Assembly (NCBI RefSeq): GCF_003073045.1
Contig: NC_037593.1
Location: 17,846,725-17,910,724, forward strand
Direction: 5' to 3'
From: Pomacea canaliculata
Taxonomy: Eukaryota > Mollusca > Gastropoda > Architaenioglossa > Ampullariidae
Length of the DNA: 64,000 nt
The translations under genes were made by a program, and so were the position numbers. Each line of letters begins with the position of its first letter. Position 1 is the stretch's first letter. Below, in pieces: positions 11,446-38,507 of the stretch. The notes below the pieces were generated by a model, which saw only the letters and a program-made list of their open reading frames with translations, ran no database searches and was not told where the DNA came from.

Positions 11446-11628
11446 ATGAGGGAGCGCCGTACCTCACAGCATCACTTCATCCACGTGCGCATTGTACCAC
11501 CGGTATCCGGAGCAACATCAACAACAACAACAGTAACTACATCGGTAACATCAGCTGCTAATGGCGCGGGGAGTGGGCCGTCGTACGCTGGCTGTGGGGA
11601 TATTGTGCGGTCACAACAGCTGCAGTGG
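11446..11628 (+). CDS. DYRK4: Candidate distal alternative first coding exon of DYRK4
   Basis: ATG at 11446 opens 61 codons ending in a strong donor (CAGTGG then GTGAGTGG) at 11628, in phase 0. The product is Ser/Thr-rich (a run such as GATSTTTTVTTSVTSA) and without a domain. The first conserved DYRK4 exon at 17815 also begins in phase 0, so this exon could splice to it as an alternative to the exon at 15656. Codon-like composition and the donor support coding; linkage to DYRK4 is inferred from phase and position only. It could instead be a separate small gene or chance. Confidence 0.4.
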
Positions 11629-11839
11629 GTGAGTGGTCGTTTGTCTGTCTGCCAGTGCAGCTGTCTTTGAATATCCGTGTCCTGTCCCCTTGTCTCCCCG
11701 CCTCCATGTTTATCACCTGTGACTATTATATCACAAAACGGTGACAGTCAAGCTTCTGATAGAAAGAGAAATTACGTGGTGATTATCTGCATAATTTTGT
11801 AGATCTTTTGTCTATTAAAAAAAAAAAAAACTTTGCAAG

Positions 11840-11995
11840 AGGTCAAGAGTCTCGGCAGACAGACATCAGTCCACCTATATACGTCCATGGTCTTAGTATC
11901 GTGCCGGGTCACGTGGTCTAACCAGACCAGCTTGCATTGCTTCACTATTGCAAGAAGGGGTTCCTGGTGGCCCACTCGGGTGGCGACCGTGCTTC
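11840..11995 (-). mobile_element. LINE ORF2 C-terminal remnant
   Basis: Minus-strand translation contains GHQEPLLAIVKQCKLVW followed by LDHVTRHDT, the common non-LTR pattern (EPLLATVKRRKLAWFGHVTRHD) near the end of ORF2 in RTE/Jockey-like elements. A plus-strand relative is at 35080-35300. Both are short and decayed. Confidence 0.65.
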
Positions 11996-14129
11996 ATAAA
12001 AAGTTATTGTTTTCTCGCTCAGTGTATAGAGTCAAACACAGAGACAGTAGTGGGGGCTAGATTTATTGCCATCTTCAGATCTGTTAGATTGTAAAGGCCA
12101 TGAGTGCTAATCGAGACACTTCAACATTTGTTTTGTGTGTGTGAGATGATAAGCAAAATAAAAGGCAGTGTCTTTTGGTTGGAGATGGTAAGGTAGCTGT
12201 TCACACCTGTTAACCGGACAAACATGGACGAACGTTTGGCCAACAAGGAACCCGTCATAGAAAATCTTTGCGAAACTTGGGCAAACTAAATTTCGTCCTT
12301 TAGGCTGTTGTGAAGGACTTAACGTATGGTCTGCCTGCTTGCGTGCTTATGCAAGTATGTGCGAATACAAAATACGCAGTTACACGTGTGTGTTTGTGGA
12401 TCGTGATCGATTATGACATTTTCAGACGATATTTAATGTCTTCTACTAAGAAAACGAATTCTTCTCTCTTGAGCGCGAAATTCTTCGTGGAATTCGTCGG
12501 TTACCAGAAACCTGAGGCTGGATTTCCTGTTTGGTTCCCTGGCAACCTAGCACACACGACGATGGGAGTTTAGTCGCCGGTCGCTCCGACCAATCTCCCC
12601 CGAAATCCTTCCTCTTTGTGCACCAGTCCTGCTCTTGCTTACCAGGGTACGAGAAAAGTCTTTTCACGATGTGGCCAATTAGCTGAGTCGTTATTCCCGG
12701 GGTTTCTATACCCTTGGGCTTAGGATGCGGTCTATTGGAGGCGGCGCTGCGTACTTGGTAACAGGAGGGCTGCCGGTTCGTCATGTCCTATGACTGGAAA
12801 ACTTCTGCCCAACAACACCCGGCTACCTGATTTATCAGGGAAGGCAAAAGTTGTCTCTCCAGCTCTATCAACCACTTATTTATCATAGATTGTACCGACC
12901 GTCCCTACATGACAGTTCTGTAGAGTTCTTTTCACTCACAGAGTCCCACTGTAGCACTCATTTCACCTGTCAGGTCCCGGTCATTTGATCGCCTCTGGTT
13001 GAGCTTTTGTTTGGTGCACTGGTGTGGCTCCCACCTTCCCTCTCGACAAGGGGTGGCGAGAGGGGTAAGGGGGAATCGCTTTGTGTTCTCTTCCGAAAAC
13101 GAAAAACAGTGGGAGGACACGAAAAACAAAACTTTAGTAATACTCTTCAGTGCGTCGGGAATTAATCACGCCAATGGCGGCAACCGCGTCTGTGAATGAA
13201 ACAAAGTGTCAACAACGTCAGTTACATGCCTGCAAATTGCAATCACCATCCCACCACCATCCAGTCTAACAGTTGTGCGTGTGTGTAAGAGCGAGAGAGA
13301 GAGAACGTTGTTTTATCGGCTGATGGGCCATAGATTGCTGGTTTAAAAATCGTTAATTGCGACTGTACATACTTGTGTGTTTTATTTCAGTTCTAACACA
13401 AAATGGGAATTATTGTATATGTTGCACATACAGAGTCCCTGCTGTTCAGAACTTAGCTCCAATGATCAGGTAAGGTGCAGGCCACTATATCAGGCCAGAC
13501 GTCAGTCCGTTGGCTGACATTGGAAAGTCTTGAAGACCGAAACGCCTCGTTATCTCTCTCAGCCCGAAAGGTGATCTCTCAAAAGATCAACCAAGTTGTT
13601 ATTCGGATGCCTTTTTCAATCCAGCAGGGGGATTACAGACGATTTGTGCCTGTTATCCCATTGCTGAACGACAAGGAATTCAAGAAGAAGAAAATTCTCC
13701 TACAGTTCTGCTCTTTTTATGCCATTATTTAGCTCTGAAAGCAATTAGTAATCGAAGCTCATTGTGTCTGCTTGACAGCATCCTGCAAACAACTCCAGAT
13801 AAAATCTTACAATGTGAAAGTGCTGAGTGTCAGAAGACAGCACGACCTTTCCTGTCTGCACTTTTTTGGCGAAAAAAATCACGTATATGAGAGTCTATAG
13901 CGCGAGCACACACACACCACAAAATGTATTATTGCTGCTGATGCTGATACTGATGATGATGCAGTCTTTTATGGATAGTTGTGTTGGTTTCTCCTTATCA
14001 TGAGTGGAGGTTTTTTTTTTTTTTAGTTTGTTTGAAACAAAACTGGATGACATCGACGCCTGCCCCCAACCCCACCACATACTTCTCTTTTGCACCCCTC
14101 TCCCCATCCCCCAACGATTCGCTATTGAT

Positions 14130-14380
14130 TTTCTATAATTGCCGCCAGCCGGCAGGTGCTGCCAGGTGAAGTGGCACAAACGTAAGGGCCACCCGTCACT
14201 AACGGCCACACCACACGCACCCGTCGCCAGGACTAGCAAATCGCGTGCGCACGCGCGTGCATTGGCGAGATCCACCCCCGCCTCCCCTCAGCGATCGGTT
14301 CCTGACTTCCGTCGCCAGGACCGACACGCACCGCCCGTGTTTGTGGTGGAGCTGCAGCGGTCGTCGTCGTCGTCGTGAGA
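14130..14380. promoter_or_regulatory. CpG-dense block, possible promoter region of DYRK4
   Basis: GC-rich stretch with many CG dinucleotides (for example GCGTGCGCACGCGCG near 14243 and the TCGTCG run at 14360) in otherwise mixed DNA, 1.3 kb upstream of the proximal first coding exon. Promoter function is inferred from composition only. Confidence 0.3.
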
Positions 14381-15655
14381 CAATATGTGCATGCGACTTC
14401 TGCGCTGTTCAGATCCGCTGCGTGGTGGCACCACTTGCAAGTCTGGGTGCACGACCAGACCCACAGGATCGCTGATACCCATCGTCACAAATTTGCGGTG
14501 CACCCTCTGCCACGGTGTTGGCTTGTGGTGATTACCAAAGGTCACAGGGCTTCTTCTAGTGTGATTTTTTACAGTGCGGTCAAAGGAGCATAAGCTGACC
14601 TCGACATGATTTTGTCTAAGTGAGGTTGTTCTGTCGTGCCAAGAGCACTGCAGATGCCGGCTACGAGAAATATCACAATTAAAGGACTTTTCAAAGTGCG
14701 AGATGACTTGTGAGAAGGACGACTTCTCTCAGCAGTGTCTTGAGCCAGTTGGACATCCCCGTTACTTTCCTAGTTCAAGCACCTCTTGTCTGTTTTGTTG
14801 GTCACACTTGGATTATTTACGCACGGGTGCGTCCATCACAGGCTCGGTGCCCTCCTTTTCAAACGTTTTCATTCACTCTCTGAATGTGTTATAAGAAATT
14901 TAATTTTTGAACACAATTCTACTCCAAAAGTTGGCATCTACGTCATACATCGTACTAGAAATTAAATCGTAAGCAATGGTAATTATATCGAAGAAGTCCT
15001 CTACATTCCCTGCTTAAATCATCTCATTGAATTTAAGACGGACGTATATAACCTATACATTCTTATCCACACCTGGCTTCACGCGATCCCGCTGTTGCAT
15101 TTGAGACTGCCAGTCCATGACGGCGAGGAGCGCTGGAAGTACATTGTCTTGGCCCGAAGGGACCGGTGTCTGCCTGGCAGCGGCAACCAGATGATCAGGA
15201 CAGGTACTAACACGGTACCGTTAGCTGATTAACGATTTCTTTGGGCAAGGCTCTGCTTCTACAGGTAGGTGGCAACATAGCGTGTGCAGGACGTCACGAG
15301 CAGGGCGTACGTGTGTCGGGGGAGGGAGAGCAGGGAGGGATGTGAGCCACGGCACTTTGTCTGACGCACTGACTGGGCGCGCACCCTTCGACAGTTAATG
15401 ACTCGAGGCTTAGTGTTTCTGCTGCCTCCATGTGTGGGACACGCTTCGAGAGGTCGTTTCGACCTTGAACTACGCTGCCTCCAACCTAGCCGAACCGAAG
15501 ACAACAACAAACAAGCTTGCAGCCTGCGACAGGGCGAGGAGGTGAGACGTCGCCGTCCCATACCGGCTCACGTCATGTGACCGAGACCGAGGCCTGAAGC
15601 CCCTGGGGTACGCAGGGTATTTTTGGTGCTGACAAAAGACACACCCGCTTCAGAG

Positions 15656-28670
<13,015 letters not shown>

Positions 28671-31260
28671 CATACTCTACATATCTACAGCAGTGTCTGG
28701 CTGCTCGCTGAGGATTAATCGAAAAGAACGGCATTTTGTGCTTGCGCACTGGCACACACCTACTTTTTTTCGCATGCGTTCCTCAAAATGATTGTTTGTT
28801 TCTCGTCGGAATGAAGAAAAAGTTACTTTTTGTCAGTCGTTTATAATCACCACGCAAGAGGTGTCTGAGTTCAACATGCCGATATAGAACAAGAAATGGA
28901 CATTTTTATGTTGCAAGTCATTAGCTCTGCAATAATTATGCTGTGGAAATACTGTGTGCTGTCTGAGAAGATTTGATACCTGCAGTCATGCAACATCTTC
29001 AACAGCTCGGTAACATGTTGGTGAGGGCCGAGGTGGTGGTCACAGAATTCCACCACACTCTACTGACAGCATCTGTTAGGGACTGCTTTTGTTCAGCAAC
29101 AACCAGGAAATTTGCGTATCCCGTGGGGTCCTTCACGGCTCTGCATCCGTAGTTTTTCTCCTTCTTCGTCTTTTGGTCTCCACGGAGCCTTGCTATTGCT
29201 CTCGCCGTTTTCTTCATCATTGCCTGCTCATTACCTGCCAAGAAACTGCGCCACGTAGAATAAACACTCCCTGTTTTGCGCTCAGCATCCTTCCCGAACA
29301 ATGAATTATCTCCGTGCACTATTGCCTCCTGCCACGGAGATTTGCAACAACTTTTCCGTGCTGTGCCTGACACATCATTCTGTTAGCGCACATCATCTTA
29401 ATAATCCTGGTTAAGAACTTTGCATCAAAGATGTTGTCTCTTCTGGGATCTGTTTACTAAACTTTTGGACACGTACTTCGTCTCGAGAATGAGAACTGAA
29501 CTTTTCAAAAATCTGTCCAAGGGCCTAATGCACGAAGCGGGACTATGCCAAAGTCCGGGACTACGAGTGTGCAAGAAATTCCGTGTCGTTGACTGAAGAT
29601 CGTAACAAAAGGTGTGCAGCACAGCAGTTTCCCTGTTGCTGAAGTCCGAGAAGTGAGAACACGCAATGCCCGTTTTATGTTACGGGGTTTGTTTGTTGTT
29701 GTTTTTTCAGCCAGCAGAGCACAGAGTCGGACTTCGGCCTCGCTTCATTAATTAGGCCTCCGCTGTCTTCCGAGCCAGGAAGTCTTCTCAAGACATACAG
29801 GAGGTTAACATGTCTATGGAACCAGTACTCCTTGTCTGCATTTCCTCCTGCCTTGGCATGCCTGTCGACATCGCTAGAACGCCGCATTCAAAAAAGATAA
29901 GGCAGCTTGAAGCGACCGTCCTTACAAGATGATTCCATTTCCTCCTTTTATTCCAGTACACTTTTTTTTCAAGGCGTGGTTATTTGTCCTTACGCACACA
30001 TCGCACAGGAGCGTTTCATATGATGCGGCTGTTCTGCATGCCTGGAGTCAGTTGTATGCATCCTTCAAGAAAAACGTACAAACTCCTTCTCCTCCTTGCT
30101 TACTAAGTCATCTCCTGACACCCGGCGTGCCGCAGTCATCGGGAGAATTAAAAAAAAAACAACTTTGTTTCCAATTTTCACGGATTCTCAGGGAAATGTG
30201 TGTGTTACAGTCCGTCATTTCCCGAATCACAGGTGTGCACCATGTTTCCTCTTCTGTTTCGCGGACAGTGCTCACTGCTGCTGTGGACAAAAAGCCTTTC
30301 CCATCGTGGTTGGCAGTGTGCTTTATTTCACATCTTTGAGCCCTTGCAGGTATCTTCATGAAAAGTTATTAATTTACAGTGCTGCTACACCTATGTGACT
30401 GGAGCAATACTGTCGCCGGATAATAATCACTGTTACTCCACTACTGTGTTGCTGAAGAGAAGCTGGTCTATTTTTTGCAACAGTATTATTGTACATAACG
30501 ATTAACTCAGGGGGCCTTTGTTTCGTTTTGGGAAAGATCTGTCCTCCGACAATAGTATCAATGCTTGAAACGTATGTTTTCTGTGAACCCTGCAGCTCTA
30601 GAATCCCGCTAGGTTTCTACCCGATATGTCCAAGTAACACAAACAGGAAGGCGTTGTGAGAGGACGTCGTTGTATTTACGAGTCCAGATCTCAGTCACTG
30701 GCCATTCTGTTTATCGACGAAGATCTCGTTCTCAAAACACAAACAGCAATGCAGCTGAAGGATGCCGCAGGGCAGTGCTCGAGAACCCGTGTGTCTTTGC
30801 TTGGTTTTCTCTTCTCTCGGGTGGATCTGGCAAAAAAACCAAAACTAAAACAAATGTGCGCATGTTACTGCCCCAAAGCAAAAAGGAAAAGTGGCAGCGA
30901 CCCGTGGATTAGTGGGAAGAAAAAAGAAAACTATCAGAGTCTTAATTACTTCGGTGTATATGCCTATTCTGCCATAAACATATTTATGTTTTTATATAGA
31001 TATATAATGTCAGGCGTTTTGAAAAATGATTTTCTTTCAGGCAAACAGCCGTTCTTCGCTTATTATTTATTATAGGTGACAGAATCAGATGCGCAGAATG
31101 CCAACGGCAATAATATTAACGTGGGCAATGAAAATATTGATATCAACAGGGAGAGGGATGGGAAAATGGAGATTTTTATTTTCCATCAAATAAACTATAG
31201 AGGCATGCTCCTACACAATGGACTACTCTGGTTTGCCATCACATGCATGGTGGTTTAATG
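28671..31260 (+). other. DYRK4 3' flank, probable 3' UTR
   Basis: No exon or known repeat is seen. AATAAA at 31189-31194 is a plausible polyadenylation signal, giving a 2.5-kb 3' UTR. Open frames at 28999-29373 (minus) and 30656-31075 (plus) lack any family resemblance and are treated as chance. Confidence 0.4.
31189..31194 (+). terminator. Candidate DYRK4 polyadenylation signal
   Basis: AATAAA on the plus strand, about 115 bp before the oppositely oriented AATAAA at 31306-31311. Confidence 0.35.
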
Positions 31261-31305
31261 CAAATTTTGAAAAATAACCTCAACTCAGCTGCAATACGAA
31301 AGCAG

Positions 31306-31311
31306 TTTATT
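31306..31311 (-). terminator. Candidate polyadenylation signal of the pinocchio-type gene
   Basis: AATAAA on the minus strand (TTTATT on plus). It marks the left edge of the AT-rich block that follows the gene's stop codon at 38508. Confidence 0.3.
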
Positions 31312-34300
31312 ACACAATGCTTTTTTTCACATTCGAAAGCAGTGCAGCTGTACAGTCTTAATTACAGGATGTCTATATTTAAAAGCCACTTTCAAGTTTT
31401 TATTTAGTGCATATTAAAAAAGAAAGGTTAAATCTTCAGAATGTCACAAAGTAACTTGTATGCCTGAGACTTAATTAAACACAACAAATTCCATACCCCA
31501 TCTCTGCCAACCATTCCAAAATTTGTTTCAGACTTGATTTCCACACATATAGTTGATGACAAAAATCCTCCTGTGACACAAATATATTCTGAGACTCCCA
31601 CTTGTTGTACAAAAATACAAACTGAATATCACAAAGAAAAGAAATGTAGAAAAAGACAGCATTTAAGCAGTGCAGACTCAAAAGGTTTATCACCAATGCT
31701 TGCTGTAAGTAAACTAAATCTGTAGTTCAACTTAAGTTGAACTTTTGGGAGCGATGATGGTTATGTCTAACCCTTCCTTTCATATATCAATAAAATGGTT
31801 CAAACATGTGGCCGTGCAATACTCAGAGATGTGAAACATGCACGAAATCATATTAAGGAGAAACCACATGCTTCACTGATCATGCAGTGCTAAACCTGCA
31901 AAATGACACCGACACTATCACATTGACACATTTTGAGCCATTTTCCCGATGAATGATTATTTGTGAAGAACCAGCACAAAAATTATTTTACAAAAGCTGC
32001 ACACTTTCAATGCTGAAAAAGGTTGTGGAGCATTTTCTTTCAAATGATAACTTTTGTTATGTTCAAAGCACTACAACAAATATGCACATTAAGCAGCTCT
32101 TAAACAATATAATATTTCCCTTGCAACATGAAGAAAACACTACCTTGTAAAATCATTAAATAATAAAACATCAACAAAATAATCTAATCCTCTTCGTGCA
32201 TCAGGCTGCACATAAGGCCTCAACCAGAGATCAACAAAATAAAGTTGTCTATTTCTTTTTTGACTTTAGACAAGCTTTTCTCTTTTTGTATCTGCAGTGT
32301 GCATCACGATTTCCTTCGCAAACTATACTCTCACATGCATTTTTAAGAAACCAAAAAAAAACCCTACATGCAGCTTATTAATTTTCTGTCTTAAAATATC
32401 TTGCATCTGATAAATAAAGCACCCTCCAAGGTTTTAATGGATCAATAGCACCCTTATACAGATCTGCATGAATTCCATGTTTGGTCACTAAATTCCTCTC
32501 AAGACCACTGAAGTAAAATTTGTCCCCACCCCTGAGGTAAGAATTTAAGGAATGCCTACAGTGGTGATTACTACAATCCACTCCGTCCTTGCATATCTTA
32601 TATTTGTTACTTGAAAGATTCCCTGCACAATGCTGCAACAGTCAGACCAATGTTTTGGTCATGGTTTGCTTGTCTTTGTACTGCAGGCCAGTTGTGTCTT
32701 ATTAGCTGTTACCTAGGTGCACACATTATGCACAAACTCCTTAATAAATGCTGCCAAGAACATAATGGCTTCTTGTATGAGGTAACTATCAAACTTTAAA
32801 TGTTATGAGCTTCTGTGTGAAGGAGAGGTAGCTAACCATAAGTACTAAATCACACAGCCCTCAAATTAGGCGTATACAATTTACCTGCATCTATAATGGC
32901 CATGCCATTAAACTGTCATAGCTATACTATTGCATCTTAATTCAAGTCATGAATGAGAGAAAAATACCTGTGATGAATCAAACATCAAAGACCCCCAAGC
33001 AAAGACACCTGCATAATGAAAATAAACATTTCCTCCTCTCTGGAAACAAGCCAGCGACACACTTCTTTGATCCTGGCTGCATCTGAAAGTGCTCTTGCAC
33101 CACCTTGCTCTCTGTGGTACATCCATCAAACTCTGTAGCACCACATACATTAATACAATACAAAAAAGACCTGTGCCACAGGATGACTAGTCTGCATGGA
33201 AAGTGATAGTCACTTCATATTTTGCTTGGAGGCTTGTAACGAATATGGTCAATATGAAAAACACTTCAAAGGATTTTCAAAATATGGGAAAAAGTACAAG
33301 TACAGAACATTACAATGTCCTTTGGGGATTTCCTTAGAAAAAAATAAGACTGGAGAAATGATGCATATTCCAGTGAAAAATGTCTTCCTATCAACAATGT
33401 GGTATTTGAAAAAAAAAGATATGATTTTAAGCAACAATGAATGTTGTTTTATATTTTTAAGATTCAATGGTTTTTGTTTTTTAAATGCGGCATCTAAAAC
33501 AGACAGTCAACGACAACTTGATGTGGTGACCATACAAACATGATGGAATACCTGAAAAAACATTAAAGCAGTGTGCTTAAAAGTGTCATTTTTTTCCCGT
33601 TAGTTAAGAAAAGCAAATGAAGGAAGAGTAAACCTGTTAAAATTGAAAAACACTTTCACAAAAAGCATATTTGGGTGAAGGGATGTAAGAGATACAATGT
33701 AGAAACAGATTTTTCAGATCTCAACATCAAATTGTGAAGGGAAAAAAGTTAATTTTCTCCAGTCATGAAATAAATGCATTAAAATATTCAGAAGTAAAAA
33801 AAACAAGTCACAGAAAATAAGCAAATGCAATGTTTAACATCAATAAAAGTATGATTTTTAATGGGGAAATCAGTAATACATTCTATTACATGCATAAATA
33901 CTGACTCCCCCACCTTCCGTACTCTTCTTTCAGTCCTGAAGACCGACAGTCTATGAAATCCTTTCACCAAAATCTGTAATGGCTATTGAAAAATACATAA
34001 ACAAAAGAATTACATGTACAGTTGTTACTGTTCATAAAAATTAACTACCATCATGCAAAAATAAACACAAAAAATTATGCTTAAGTGTGTAATTGTATGA
34101 CATTAATTTACAATCAACCAGGTAAAAATAAAAAGACAATGGTTAATCCACATTAATGGCCTTTAGCCCCTTACTTTTTCTCTTTTTTTGTTTTGTACAC
34201 AAGTTGTGAAACTGTGCTCTTGCATTGTAAGGTTCTACCTGTGGAAATGCACACACAAACCACACAGCTACTTTCATTCATTCAATCTGTACATGAATAT

Positions 34301-35079
34301 TACAATCATCATACAACTACCACATTTTTCGAAATTTATGTCCATGTTTAACGTGCATATCAATAACATAAACAGAAATAATAAAAACATGATCAGGGAG
34401 ATCACTTTTATGGAATGAAAGTTACATGTCTTCGCTATTATGAAGTGTAACTCCTGAAAAATCAAATTCTTTTGACCATCTCCACCCCCATACACAGATA
34501 GAAAATGGCAACTGAGTTAACAAAGAAAATAACGGGAGTTTGATGTTGCTTATAGTTAAACTGTTCTCCTTTTCTTTTAAGAAATGTCCTTTTTATTAAA
34601 AAAAGGTAGAGATCTGCTCTTTTAAAGTAATCATGGCAGATGCATTAATAGAACATTCATTTAGTTAGCACAGGTGGCTGATCAATCACCTGGAAAAAGC
34701 TTGTTGATAATGATGAACATCTTGAAAAAGCAAACATTATAAGGCAAGGGTGTCTACAGCTTGGGACTGTCTTTGACTAGGACTGAAGAGCTCTCCAGAA
34801 CAGCACACTAACAGCAAGCACTAAACTAAATCCCATCTTTAATGACATATCTCGACACTCAGTAACAAAAATAAATGCAAATAATAGTTCTGTCCTCTTT
34901 GATCATTTCAATCTTTCTATAAGCATGTTGAACGTGGATTCTTGCAAAAGATAATACAGACAATGGAGATGAGATTCTACAAGAGGATACTTTCAATCTC
35001 TCACACTAACCATGTCATCAGTGAGTAAATATAAAAGAGAACCAGGCAAGAACTTCAGCTGTATTAGCGCTCTACCTGG

Positions 35080-35300
35080 CTATCATGAGAAGATGCAAAC
35101 TAAAATGGTACAGGCCCACGGGAAGACCATCAAGCCATGCAAAAGACAATCCTGTACAGAGGAAAAAAAGGTAGGCCAAAGAAATGGGCAGACTACATCC
35201 AAGAGTAGACTGGCCTGGCAGATGCCAGAGAATAGAAGACAAACAAGAAAGATGGTGAAAGTTGGTGATATTATCAGGTACTCCCAAGGCCAACTAGAAC
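35080..35300 (+). mobile_element. Old LINE ORF2 C-terminal remnant
   Basis: One frame reads GRPKKWADYIQE then TGLADARE, matching the GRPKKRWADNIKEWTG pattern near the end of RTE/Jockey-like ORF2. It is preceded by RCKLKWYR (compare KRRKLxWFGHV). Stops and frame changes show age. Same broad family as 11840-11995. Confidence 0.65.
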
Positions 35301-38300
35301 TAATTTACAATGATGATTATGACGATGACCTTGCAGTGGAGACTGCAGTTTTAGGTTTTACTTCTTAAATTTTCATAACAGGTAAATTTGAAATGAGTTT
35401 TCACAAACAGTAAAATTACATGGCAAAAACATAATACAAAAGTAAATGTCACCTGCCTCTTTTGTTCACAAACAGGAATCAACAAATCTGTGATGCATCT
35501 CCTTGCTTGCGTCTGTCCCTTACACTATGTGCATACCCCCACATGTATGTGCATGTGAGTACACAAACTCTTTCTTTCTAAATTGTCATATCTAAAATGT
35601 AAAAACTTACTTGTTAAAAACAGAAGGTTAGCATAAAATGATAAAATAATAATGGCAAAACTTGTGAAAAAAGTGATACTAAGAGTTGCACATCAACAAA
35701 CACATAAATCAAAAACAGGCTACAGCTAGGCTTTTGAAATCAAACTTTTTCTTAAAAAACTTGCCTGGTGTATTGTGTATTGCCCAAGAAAAATTAAGTA
35801 GTAACTGGATGAGATCTCTGCCATGAAAAGTATATAGGTACCTTTATCAATGATAGTAAACAGTGTAAACATGCAAAAAACCTCTTCATAATTTTGTTTT
35901 CTGGAACCACTACAGTTACTTTCCACAGTTAACTGGTTTTCCCCAGATATTTAATTTTATCCCATACAACACCCTATGGTTGTTTATCTATTAACAATTA
36001 TACAAACTCGACAATTCTAATCATTCTAAAAATGACAGACACAAAATAAACAGGAAATATTTAGCTGATAAGAATTACAAAGCCTCAACAATTTTATCCT
36101 TTCAAAAAATGGCATAATACTTTCTGCAGACCAAAAATAAACAGGAAATAATTCTCTGAAACTACAAAAGAAATAACAAAACAGAAAAAATGCAGATACA
36201 TTTCATTTGTTGTGAAAATACTGAGTTAGAAAATAGCGGCATTGTATCACAAATCTGATAATGCTGCTTATGAGCAATTCAAGATGCAGATCAACATGTT
36301 GGTTTCTAGATGACTCAAATTTGATGCTAAATTTTATTATATTTTCAGCACAGTTCAAGTTCATAAATAAATGGAAATGAGAAAATGTAGCAAAAGAGGT
36401 CAGCATTCACAAGTGACATTCTAAAGATGAACAGCTCATTACTTCTGATAACAAACTATTGATCTTCCTAGATCCTGATTTTCCCTTTTATGCTTTCAAG
36501 CATTCAATTTTAGGTTCGATTTCTCTGCTTCATTTGTTGAAATATGCATGAGGCTAGAAAGTAGCATCAACACCTACAACTGTACTTTGTCATCATACCC
36601 AAGCAGTTGTATTAACTCCCCCATCCTCACCACCAAATTTAGTGTCTTGTCGATGCTTACAACTTGAAATAAAATAAAAGTCAAGAAAGAAACAATTCTT
36701 TAACCATGGTTTTATAACAAAGCCATCTCGCATTTTGTAAACCGAAAAATATCTATGTATTTTGTTTGCTCATGATTGCAATCCCACAGCTATAAACTGC
36801 ACTAATTGCAAAATCACCCCCACAAAATATTCAAACTCCATAAGCACCATCTGCTGAGGAACTCTTCCAGTCTCACTAGTAAACTTTATAAATGTTTAAG
36901 CGGTAAAACAGATAAACAAGAAACAAACATCTGCCACCAGCACATGAAAAATTAGGTTCCAGCAAAATATAAGCACAGGGGTATGACATACAAATGTGAA
37001 TAGACTAATCGTGTAATACCTGATGTCATCTTGCTTTGTGGACTTTCGAACAAATCACAGATTTTTTTTCCCATCACAACAACAGCAAGTGTTCTTAGGG
37101 AGAAAATTGGTCAACAAGATATAAATATCCTCTGAAAAAACTACCGTCATTCTGCTTTTTCAGTTAACAGTACATTAGACTGTCAGATCATGGGGCAAAA
37201 TAATATCTGGGATCCTTTCTTTTAAAGTCTGGGGGAAAGTTAATTAGACAAGTCACATATAAAAAAACAATGAAAAAATTTCTTCTAAGTTTTCAACACT
37301 CTTTCTCTGTTTTAACCAAAGACAACCCCTTCTATACTGACTGGTATCTATCAACCCTTACTAGTTGTATTTTTAAGGTCTGAAAAGTAAAAACGTGAAA
37401 AGAAAAGAAAAAAATGTACGCAACATCCCCCAACCCTCCCTCAAAAATGATTTGTTCACCAAAAGTCGAAAAATGCTTTTTCAAAAAAAGAAGAAAAATA
37501 AAAAGAGATTTCCATTTATCACCTGCTGTGCTTTGTCCAAAATGAGTAACAGCACTGTATTTCTATAAGAAAATAACATGTATTATTTGCAATAAAAGCT
37601 TCCAGTCATCCGTTCTTTCAGTCTTGCAACACTAATAGATAACAATTTTCAAGTAGAACACCATTCGTTTTTTCATATATTTTGTACTATAAATTTTGCA
37701 CAGCAGTTTAACCCTCGTTCAGTCAAATAACAAGTACAAAGAGCCCACCTACAATAACTGATGCTATGATGGTGGAAGAAAAGAAAAATGCTGACTGTAC
37801 TGAAAAAAGTTGACAAAACTTTATGACCAAGGAAACCTTTCTGTCTTCCAAAAGATTAAATTTAGAATTCTTATTCAACTTAAAAAAATTAATATAGGTA
37901 CTGGAACAATAATCTGTGCATAGACACAGTTGCTGATTAATAGTGTAAATAGGTTATACTCATTAACACATTTGGCAGGCTCTCAGGAATATGCAAAAAC
38001 TAATATTGACATGATTCACAAGAAAAATGATTATGACATATGAATTCTTTATGAAAATTCGTTCTAATATTGCCAATGACTGATTTCTATGATTAGGACA
38101 AGAAAATGTTTTAATACCAGCAGATTCTACTCCTAAACAGCATCATGTAATTAATTCAAATTTGTAAAAAATTGGTCATTCTATTTTCTTAATATCTTTA
38201 TATCTTAATTAGACAATTGTATTTGAAGTCAGACTCATAAAATGTGACACATGAAGTAGCAATATCCTTAATTATTTGATCCCAATGACATGAGAATACT

Positions 38301-38507
38301 CTTATGCTATATCGTCTTGACAGATCGTTTGTTTTCAAAGTGACCCGAAATAATGTCAGGTTATGCCATTCTCAATCAAAAATCACAGGATCAGTTTCTT
38401 GTAAAACAGCATTCCAGGGGTGCAATAAGCAAAAATAAGCAATGATATGCCAGTGAAAAAAAAAGGAATTATCATAGGGATTGTAACAAACTGGTGCATA
38501 CACAAAG

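Larger units (their letters stand above)
11629..15655. other. Region between the two candidate first exons of DYRK4
   Basis: Contains a LINE remnant (11840-11995) and a CpG-dense block (about 14130-14380). Otherwise there is no recognised gene. Open frames at 12310-12784, 13475-13732 and 14139-14545 show no family resemblance or splice logic. Confidence 0.45.
31290..38507 (-). other. 7.2-kb AT-rich block, candidate long 3' UTR of the pinocchio-type gene
   Basis: Directly downstream (minus strand) of the stop at 38508. The block is evenly AT-rich, almost free of mobile elements and has no credible coding exon. The only repeat seen is an old LINE scrap at 35080-35300. A continuous 3' UTR would explain the lack of insertions. 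It could also be plain intergenic DNA. Confidence 0.35.

Noticed and set aside
12310-12784. Overlapping open frames of 87 (plus) and 112 (minus) codons
   Set aside because: Opposite-strand frames over the same DNA with no recognisable motif; likely chance.
13895-14545. Several open frames in the CpG-dense block
   Set aside because: GC-rich DNA has few stops; translations are Arg/Ser/Pro-rich and without domains.
28999-29373. 124-codon minus-strand open frame in the DYRK4 3' flank
   Set aside because: No family resemblance, no splice or promoter context, and antisense to the probable 3' UTR.
32500-32560. let-7-like word TGAGGTAAG
   Set aside because: Seed differs from let-7 and no hairpin is apparent.
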